A stretch of 64,000 bases of DNA from Eumeta japonica (taxonomy: Eukaryota > Arthropoda > Insecta > Lepidoptera > Psychidae), in NCBI GenBank assembly GCA_005406025.1, contig BGZK01000291.1:450655-514654 (forward strand), read 5' to 3'. Made by a program: the position numbers and the translations under genes. Within the stretch, counting starts at the first letter, position 1, and each line of letters begins with the position of its first letter. Positions 61,601 through 64,000 of the stretch are shown here, piece after piece. The notes under the pieces are model-generated. The model was given only the letters and a program-made list of their open reading frames with translations, was not told where the DNA came from and searched no databases.

Positions 61601-62461
61601 ATAATCCTAAAGCTTTGTTAATAGTAAATGCTTAAGTATTGTGTAATTAATTATTTTGTGATCTGGAGATCTAGTTTATTCTGTATTTTTATCATGTAAG
61701 TATGAGAAAATATGTTAACCTCTAGAGAATGTAAATTCAATTCATGTGAAAGTAAAGCAAAAACAATTAATTTCTTTTCACATAATAATAAAGTCCTGTA
61801 GTAATTCTCATTTGACTTTATAAATTAATTAATAAACCCTGTAAAATATAAAACTATAAATTCAATATTGTGTGTTTTTGGATAGCAAGATAGCGATTAA
61901 GATTTTTACAACAAAATAATGTTTTATCAATATTTCTTCTGTACTAAAAAAAAAAGTAGTAAATATTTATTGAAGTTTTAAAATTTATCTGTTATTATTC
62001 ATTATTGCAGTTTTATATATAAAATACTACTTTTACAACTTTTATAATTTCAGTGCAATACTAAATAATATTTCTAAATAGTATTTTTATTTTTGTTTGT
62101 CAAATGGGAACCACTGAGGAACTATTATGTTAATTTTGTGTGAACTGTCTTATTTGTGATAACAAGAGTATCATAAAAACCAATTGACTTAATGAATATT
62201 TTAAACATCTATAATTTTTTCCTCCAGGATTCCATTCTTTTAACACACCCGAAACTCATTCTGAATACTCTCTAAATGCACAAAATGAGAAGAGGCAGAC
62301 AAATAATTTCTCGTTTTTGTTTTCGTGCAGGTGACGGTTGCCAGGCGTTCAACAAAAACTGTGCAGTGGGCATCCAGGCCAACAAGGAGAACATCGCGCG
62401 CATCATGCGTGAATCTTTGATGCTCGTGACCGCGCTCAACCCCCACATCGGCTACGACAAG
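34568..62461 (+). CDS. FH: Fumarate hydratase (class II fumarase), eight coding exons, 3' end outside window
   Basis: Class II fumarase interconverts fumarate and malate as a homotetramer, in the citric acid cycle in mitochondria and in fumarate disposal and the DNA-damage response in the cytosol. Coding exons: 34568-34681 (1a, mitochondrial) or 49080-49136 (1b), then 50143-50259, 51944-52025, 52128-52482, 54944-55149, 57286-57489, 60434-60595 and 62331-62461. All junctions are GT-AG and phases agree. The joined product runs to 457 codons (1a) or 438 (1b). By comparison with human FH about 43 residues (starting at AAKIA) are missing, so one last exon lies beyond 64000. Active-site blocks are present: GSGTQ(S)NMN, SSND, GRTH, and the fumarate-lyase signature [11 protein letters not shown]. 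Introns hold a THAP gene and several transposons. Regulation by two promoters is inferred from the two first exons. Confidence 0.95.
34682..36758. other. FH intron 1a, first part
   Basis: Non-coding AT-rich DNA. It contains a near-palindromic hairpin at 35226-35292 (separate entry) and a 14-nt direct repeat 'tcatgaaccttttt' near 35719 and 35757. A minus-strand stretch at about 36100-36250 can be read as a short open peptide but resembles no family. Confidence 0.45.
35226..35292. repeat. Imperfect hairpin, 28-nt arms
   Basis: Arms 35226-35253 and 35265-35292 pair at about 23 of 28 positions around an 11-nt loop; the best part is ATTGGCCAAACA against TGTTTGGACAAT. Size and mismatch pattern suit either a degraded small MITE or a pre-miRNA-like fold. 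Confidence 0.55.
36759..36782 (+). promoter_or_regulatory. CRE-containing repeat, left copy (THAP promoter)
   Basis: Begins with the CRE palindrome TGACGTCA and continues CGCTTTCGTAAACATT. Just upstream are ATTGG (inverted CCAAT box, about 36738) and ATGGCG (about 36745). It lies 63 bp before the THAP ATG, so it probably belongs to that gene's promoter. Confidence 0.5.
36845..37308 (+). CDS. Small THAP-domain protein (109 aa), two exons
   Basis: Exon 1 (36845-37036) ends at CATTTTGAC followed by gtaagt. Exon 2 (37171-37308) follows a ttgttccag acceptor and stops at TAA. The joined protein is little more than a THAP zinc finger, a DNA-binding module of transcription factors and P-element-type transposases. 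C2CH ligands are visible at Cys9, Cys14, Cys59 and His62, with the conserved Trp39 and an AVPTxF-like block (CIPTKF) near residues 90-95. A basic tail (DRRKR) could be a nuclear signal. No coiled coil or transposase domain follows, so it is either a compact THAP protein or the relic of a larger one. It sits in the first FH intron, on the same strand, between inverted CRE-bearing repeats. Confidence 0.75.
37401..37604 (-). CDS. Possible antisense exon, unrecognised
   Basis: On the minus strand an acceptor (ttttttacag) at 37605 and a strong donor (CTTCCAA followed by gtaagt) at 37401 bound an open segment whose peptide includes [25 protein letters not shown] and [10 protein letters not shown]. 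The only in-frame ATG is internal (MEQGF). No family is recognised. It would be transcribed away from the right CRE repeat, mirroring the THAP gene and the left one. Low confidence. Confidence 0.22.
37659..37682 (-). promoter_or_regulatory. CRE-containing repeat, right copy (inverted)
   Basis: Read on the minus strand it matches the left copy at 22 of 24 positions, again starting with TGACGTCA. On the plus strand it is followed by ATTGG and ATGGCG (37692-37717), the same box set that flanks the left copy. It could serve a promoter in either direction, or be a transposon end. Confidence 0.45.
37859..38066 (+). CDS. Possible start of a small gene (two micro-exons)
   Basis: After the promoter-like motifs at 37680-37720 an acceptor (ataatttcag, 37838) opens a segment with ATG CCT ATT GAG (37859-37870) and a weak donor. 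An acceptor at 38030 opens a 36-nt in-frame segment (38031-38066) ending at a strong donor gtaagt. The joined peptide is [16 protein letters not shown]. The next exon is uncertain and no family is recognised. This may be chance. Confidence 0.15.
38067..39592. other. FH intron 1a, AT-rich filler
   Basis: No exon, RNA gene or clear repeat boundary is seen. Confidence 0.45.
39593..40172. mobile_element. Non-autonomous Tigger/pogo-like MITE with TA duplication
   Basis: The left end CAGTTGAACCTCGATAA and the right end, which in reverse complement reads CAGTAGAACCTCGATAA, form inverted termini flanked by TA on both sides (39591-39592 and 40173-40174). AAGTTATAGAGGTTTT-type subterminal repeats occur at about 39642, 40047, 40070 and 40119. 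The GAACCTCGATAA end is characteristic of Tigger/pogo-type elements. The 580-bp body has no transposase. Confidence 0.8.
40173..42468. other. FH intron 1a between the MITE and mariner
   Basis: No coding exon is recognised. A transposon-end-like sequence (AGGGGCCATCCATAAATT, followed by ACGTCACACG) is at 41849-41876, with no partner found nearby. A small GC-rich patch is at 42204-42275. Confidence 0.4.
42469..43721 (-). mobile_element. mariner transposon, inactivated
   Basis: A 1253-bp element with inverted ends of about 30 bp (TTAGGAGTATAAATAA on the left; CTAGGAGTACAAATAA in reverse complement on the right), each flanked by TA, the mariner target duplication (42467-42468 and 43722-43723). 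Length and ends are normal for a full mariner. The transposase inside reads on the minus strand and is broken (separate entry). Confidence 0.9.
42555..43550 (-). pseudogene. mariner transposase, frameshifted
   Basis: The start is ATG at 43550 ([19 protein letters not shown]). The N-terminal paired helix-turn-helix region includes [20 protein letters not shown] and GRPK, typical mariner. The catalytic part gives the TGDEK first-Asp block, [14 protein letters not shown] (second Asp), and [12 protein letters not shown] with the third Asp 34 residues after the second, i.e. DD34D. All three Asp codons survive, but there are in-frame stops (after TGDEK, before ELLNLSE, after SYEDTKN) and frame changes between blocks, so no active protein can be made. 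The ancestral enzyme cut and pasted DNA at TA sites. Confidence 0.88.
43736..43914. mobile_element. Foldback element, 60-bp arms
   Basis: Arms 43736-43795 and 43856-43914 are nearly perfect inverted repeats (for instance TTTAGGCACATTTTTCA against TGAAAAATGTGCCTAAA) with a 60-nt loop. It starts 15 bp beyond the mariner right end, separated only by a TA run. No coding sequence. Probably a small MITE. Confidence 0.8.
44742..44920 (+). pseudogene. RTE-type LINE remnant, C-terminal tail of reverse transcriptase
   Basis: The frame encodes [20 protein letters not shown], then [17 protein letters not shown] and CRCSKRM. This matches the pattern of the C-terminal tail of RTE-like proteins (ESRLTKxIYxA, GRGRPRKT, DQIGxxLxKG, RNRRACM). 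Only this tail is recognisable. A longer piece of a similar element is at 62950-64000. Confidence 0.55.
44990..45200 (+). repeat. Interspersed repeat tail (Helitron- or SINE-like)
   Basis: Contains 'actacatgttcgattgactc' and ends 'gaagctgcgggctaaagtta' followed by gtata, close to the 'gaagccgcgggcgaaagcta' endings that are frequent in lepidopteran repeats. No coding potential. The class is uncertain. Confidence 0.4.
45201..45256. repeat. Perfect 20-bp inverted repeat (hairpin)
   Basis: TAACTATGTATTTAGCTAGT (45201-45220) is repeated perfectly in inverse at 45237-45256, with a 16-nt spacer that itself contains ACAC/GTGT. It directly abuts the repeat tail at 44990-45200. Confidence 0.85.
45257..47449. 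other. FH intron 1a, no gene recognised
   Basis: AT-rich. The minus-strand frame at 46365-46592 has a GC-richer end but no recognisable domain, and may be part of an old repeat. Confidence 0.4.
47450..48165 (+). repeat. Second copy of the 5.5-kb repeat, apparently split by another repeat
   Basis: The block 'cgacgaaattattgctgaat' at 47451-47470 matches 5567-5586 (wording 'cgacgaaattatcgctgaac'). The tail 'cctcctacttttttgaagtc' at 48130-48149 matches the tail near 5628-5650. In the copy at 5.5 kb the blocks are about 40 bp apart; here they are about 660 bp apart. The DNA between starts with 'ccagtcaagagcatgtcgga', the look of another common repeat, so a nested insertion is likely. Confidence 0.45.
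48166..48749. other. FH intron 1a, no feature seen
   Basis: AT-rich DNA without recognisable exon or repeat. Confidence 0.4.
48750..49079 (+). promoter_or_regulatory. Probable promoter and leader of the second FH transcript
   Basis: A GC-richer island in AT-rich intron DNA just before exon 1b. It holds CCGCGAAT (48861-48868), overlapping ATCGATA (48866-48872, resembling the insect DRE/DREF box), and the inverse ATTCGCGG (48934-48941). A perfect 8-nt dyad CTAAAGAG/CTCTTTAG is at 48899-48918. The transcription start is not determined. Confidence 0.45.
49080..49136 (+). CDS. FH: FH exon 1b, non-mitochondrial start
   Basis: ATG at 49080 opens 19 codons ([19 protein letters not shown]) ending at ATA followed by gtaagt, phase 0, the same phase as exon 1a. 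The peptide has acidic and no Arg residues, so it is unlikely to be a mitochondrial signal. The resulting enzyme would be cytosolic and possibly nuclear. Confidence 0.75.
49137..50142. other. FH intron after exon 1b
   Basis: Bounded by gtaagt and a tctacag acceptor. AT-rich, no feature seen. Confidence 0.6.
50143..50259 (+). CDS. FH: FH exon 2
   Basis: 39 codons in phase 0: [20 protein letters not shown] then [19 protein letters not shown]. It holds the first conserved fumarase block (YYGAQTxRSxxNF). Donor CCG followed by gtgagt. It is the shared acceptor for exons 1a and 1b. Confidence 0.96.
50260..51943. other. FH intron 2
   Basis: 1.7 kb of AT-rich DNA between gtgagt and cttacag; no feature seen. 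Confidence 0.6.
51944..52025 (+). CDS. FH: FH exon 3
   Basis: 27 codons plus one base: [19 protein letters not shown], then QYGLDKKI. It matches PxxxIKAFGILKRAAAEVN...YGLD of human FH. Ends phase 1 at ATAG followed by gtaatt; intron 3 is only 102 bp. Confidence 0.95.
52128..52482 (+). CDS. FH: FH exon 4
   Basis: 355 nt. It encodes [11 protein letters not shown], the substrate-binding blocks [20 protein letters not shown] and [20 protein letters not shown], and ends at IIKIG-R, split before RTH. The donor gtcagt is less standard than the others but is required by the phase. Family residues look intact. Confidence 0.96.
52483..54943. other. FH intron 4
   Basis: 2.5 kb AT-rich intron. The one structured item is a perfect 13-bp hairpin at 53855-53895. 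Confidence 0.6.
53855..53895. repeat. Perfect 13-bp hairpin with octamer motif in the loop
   Basis: ACCACCATATGAG (53855-53867) and its exact inverse (53883-53895) flank a 15-nt loop that contains ATGCAAAT, the POU/octamer consensus. Confidence 0.8.
54944..55149 (+). CDS. FH: FH exon 5
   Basis: 206 nt, completing RTH of the catalytic block and then encoding [40 protein letters not shown] and [17 protein letters not shown]. The catalytic His and Thr of GRTH are kept; the two residues after His are LM rather than the TQ of human FH. Ends phase 1. Confidence 0.96.
55189..55930. repeat. Minisatellite, ~100-bp units made of two ~50-bp halves
   Basis: About seven degenerate tandem units. The marker CAGTTATAGGTTCTTGTGGG recurs at about 55380, 55482, 55556, 55655 and, more degraded, 55758 and 55859; most spacings are 99-103 bp, one is 74. 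Each unit joins a half like TTCGGCTGGTTGTGTCCGCG with a related half like TTCGAGTGGACATGTATCTG. It starts 40 bp inside FH intron 5 and is more GC-rich than its surroundings. The long open frames across it are by-products of the repeat. Confidence 0.85.
55931..56289. other. FH intron 5, AT-rich
   Basis: No feature seen between the minisatellite and the next repeat. Confidence 0.5.
56290..56710 (+). repeat. Dispersed repeat remnant
   Basis: The part at about 56610-56705 ('ggtgaaaaccgtataaaaat', 'ccgttcagaagttcttgag', 'gacttgttttataatatgta'-like ending after a gacagacgcggcgg run) has the wording of a repeat seen often in lepidopteran genomes. It is non-coding. The left boundary is guessed. Confidence 0.45.
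57286..57489 (+). CDS. FH: FH exon 6
   Basis: 204 nt in phase 1. It encodes [40 protein letters not shown], then [20 protein letters not shown] and IMP, the first half of the fumarate-lyase signature with its flexible catalytic Ser loop. Ends at CCTG followed by gtaaat. Confidence 0.96.
57490..57718. other. FH intron 6 before the pogo insertion
   Basis: Short AT-rich stretch ending in the TA target of the transposon. Confidence 0.6.
57719..60019 (+). mobile_element. pogo/Tigger-type DNA transposon, degenerate
   Basis: A 2301-bp element inside FH intron 6, flanked by TA (57717-57718, 60020-60021). Ends are imperfect inverted repeats: GGGTAATTCAGGGTAATTGG on the left; GGATAATTTAGGGTGAAATGG, slightly longer, in reverse complement on the right. 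Five identical copies of ATATGGCCAT lie near the ends: 58055, 58086 and 58110 on the left, 59799 and 59993 on the right. They are likely subterminal binding sites for the transposase. The transposase it carries is broken (next entry). Confidence 0.85.
58161..59652 (+). pseudogene. pogo/Tigger (jerky/CENP-B-like) transposase, broken
   Basis: Pieces in several frames. 58161-58430: N-terminal psq-type helix-turn-helix ([18 protein letters not shown]... [19 protein letters not shown]). 58522-58746: central part ending [16 protein letters not shown], where related enzymes have [14 protein letters not shown], so the first catalytic Asp is lost. 58799-59040: [20 protein letters not shown] and LLVVDGHA (second catalytic Asp). 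59335-59652: acidic C-terminus. The third catalytic block near 59100 is not recognisable. At least three frame breaks; inactive. Confidence 0.85.
60020..60433. other. FH intron 6 after the pogo insertion
   Basis: AT-rich, ending at the ctttttttag-type acceptor of exon 7. No other feature. Confidence 0.6.
60434..60595 (+). CDS. FH: FH exon 7
   Basis: 162 nt. It completes the signature as [20 protein letters not shown], then encodes [34 protein letters not shown] and ends at G followed by gtaagt, phase 1. The signature is thus split by intron 6, which carries the pogo element. Confidence 0.96.
60596..62330. other. FH intron 7
   Basis: 1.7 kb, AT-rich; no structured feature was found. Confidence 0.6.
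62331..62461 (+). CDS. FH: FH exon 8 (last exon in window)
   Basis: 131 nt encoding [40 protein letters not shown] and GYDK. More GC-rich than neighbours, as are the other core exons. The donor is gtacaa, phase 0. The following conserved stretch (AAKIA...) is not found up to 64000. Confidence 0.95.
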
Positions 62462-62949
62462 GTACAATACTGCTACTATTTGTCAATCAAAAGTTTTTGT
62501 TGAGACTTCACTTTTCTAAAAGACTAATTCTGTACTCCAAATTCTAAAATCCTGATTCTCTAAAAGAATCATGTGCTGGTTTCCTAATGATATTGTATTA
62601 TTGTACGCCGCAACGCGGCTACTTATTACAGTCGGCCAACAGAAAATATGAAGCCAACTCAACTCTAATCATTCTCACTAATATTATAGTGTTTTTATTT
62701 GGTGTAAAAATTACACTATTATAAATAGGATACTTTAATCTACAAATTTCATATCATTTTAAGTCTCTCACAAGATATAATTATAACAACAAATCTCATT
62801 GAAAAAATATTACAAAAATTAGTTGAGAAACAAAGTTGTGGATATGAAAGTGTACCATGATAGTGGCATGGTCCATCTCTTAGCGGTTTGTCTAATCAAA
62901 GCTTTATGTCCGCATAGACGACACCGTATGAAAATAGTTACTACCAACC
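62462..62949. other. FH intron 8, first part
   Basis: AT-rich; no feature seen before the LINE remnant. Confidence 0.5.
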
Positions 62950-64000
62950 GCTAAAATGAATAAAGTTAATAAGCTTCAAGAATCGAATGTGAAAGACGAG
63001 TATGTAAAGCAACTGAAAAGATAGTTTGGGTGAAATCAGACAATATCAATGTGTAGAACTGACAAATTGTACAATATAACAAAGTTTATTTTAGTAAACG
63101 AAGCAAAAATGATATGGGGATTGAATAATAGAACTAATGTTAGTAAGAAATATGATGAATGGTGGACTTTCAAAGTAAGGAAAGCCGTTTGTGGAAAGAA
63201 AAAAAGCATGACTGGATTTACTGACTGCAAAGTCCAACCACACAACCAGAAAGATAAGTTAAAAGGGAATGCGAGTACATGTAAAGACGTAAAAACGGGA
63301 ACTAATGTGTGTGTGGAAAGAAGAAAAAATGAAATAAGAGAATACTATGACAAAATATTCTCAAATTATTTCCAGGCAAAACAATAACTTTTCTGGAATA
63401 TGGTGTAAAAGACCCGGAATTAATCTGAGACATTGTGTTTAAATGCGGTTAGAGACAATGATGGACATTTACTGAATGAGGAAAATAATGTGAAAAAGCG
63501 CTGGAAGAATTATTTTGAAAGCGTTTTTGCATCATACATTTTTACAAGTTCTAGACTATTTTTCTCAGAAACTGCTACTTCAATGACTATGATTGCTTTC
63601 GTAAAGTTGTTATAAAAAAGGAGGATATTATGAGTATTTGCAGAAAGATGTATGATAGATTCCATCTTGTATACAAAGGCTCCAGTACCTGCGTCAATAA
63701 ATGGGACATATACTGACTGGTTTGACATCGTTAAAGTTGTCGGACAGGGATGTGCAGCTTTGCTGTAGCTATTCAACCTATTCATAGTCTGTATGATTTG
63801 TAAGTGTATGAATGTGGACTAAGAATTAGTAATAAGCTAGCATGCTTCCTTTACACCGCCGACCAATTGATCTTTGCGCTGTCGGCGTGAAAGTTGAGCA
63901 ACAGAAAAAGTTTGTATATTTAGTTTGTCTTTTTACAAATGACGGTAAACATATTAGATATATTTGAAGTAGAGTGAATGTAAAAAAATACATGAGTCTT
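62950..64000 (+). mobile_element. RTE-type LINE remnant, running off the window
   Basis: Broken frames resemble an RTE-like (BovB-type) retrotransposon: EWWTFKVRKAVCGKKK (about 63158-63208), then RDNDGHLLNEENNVKKRW and KNYFESVF (63450-63530), DWFDIVKVVGQGCA (about 63715-63756; parent form DWFxVxxGVRQGC), NKLACFLYTADQLIFALS (63830-63884; the YADD box is here YTAD) and KKFVYLVCLFTNDGKHIR (63907-63960; parent form YLGSLFTNDGK). Many stops. It lies in FH intron 8 in the same orientation as the gene. Confidence 0.75.

Overview
The window is nuclear DNA of an insect, almost certainly a moth or butterfly. It is AT-rich, its genes have GT-AG introns, and it is full of short transposon remnants. Several of those remnants resemble repeat families common in Lepidoptera: (TTTGA)-tailed LINE ends, the 'cctcctttttgaagtcggttaaaaa'-type tails, Tigger/pogo and mariner elements, and MITEs. 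No operons, bacterial genes, rRNA, tRNA or CRISPR arrays were seen.

Layout. From 1 to 26 kb there is almost no recognisable host coding sequence. The stretch holds a dead LINE (518-1729), repeat fragments, one possible minus-strand exon (10861-10979) and several CpG-rich patches at 20.9-25.1 kb. At 25983-26304 (minus) lies an N-terminal exon of an LPGAT1-like acyltransferase. At 26737-32433 (minus) an uninterrupted reading frame of 1898 codons encodes a complete plexin A, the receptor for semaphorins. A short uORF, a small one-helix ORF and a strong CTCF-like site lie upstream of it. A MITE (33998-34388) separates it from the next gene.

From 34568 to at least 62461 (plus) the window is occupied by class II fumarate hydratase (fumarase). 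Eight coding exons can be joined with consistent phases, and the final exon lies beyond the right edge. The gene has two alternative first exons 14.4 kb apart that join the same second exon in the same phase. The upstream one (34568-34681) encodes a mitochondrial-type presequence; the downstream one (49080-49136) encodes a short leader without such features. This suggests mitochondrial and cytosolic fumarase are made from separate promoters.

The long fumarase introns carry most of the remaining content: a small THAP-domain gene between two inverted CRE-containing repeats (36759-37682), a Tigger-like MITE (39593-40172), an inactivated mariner with TA target duplication (42469-43721) beside a foldback element (43736-43914), RTE-type LINE remnants (about 44742 and 62950-64000), a perfect 20-bp dyad (45201-45256), a ~100-bp minisatellite (55189-55930) and a degenerate pogo/Tigger transposon with five identical internal decamers (57719-60019).

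The main observations for follow-up are the two-promoter fumarase, the intronless plexin A (possibly nested in an LPGAT1 intron), and the THAP locus with its mirrored promoter-like ends. All functional statements rest on recognising protein families by eye; no database search was run.
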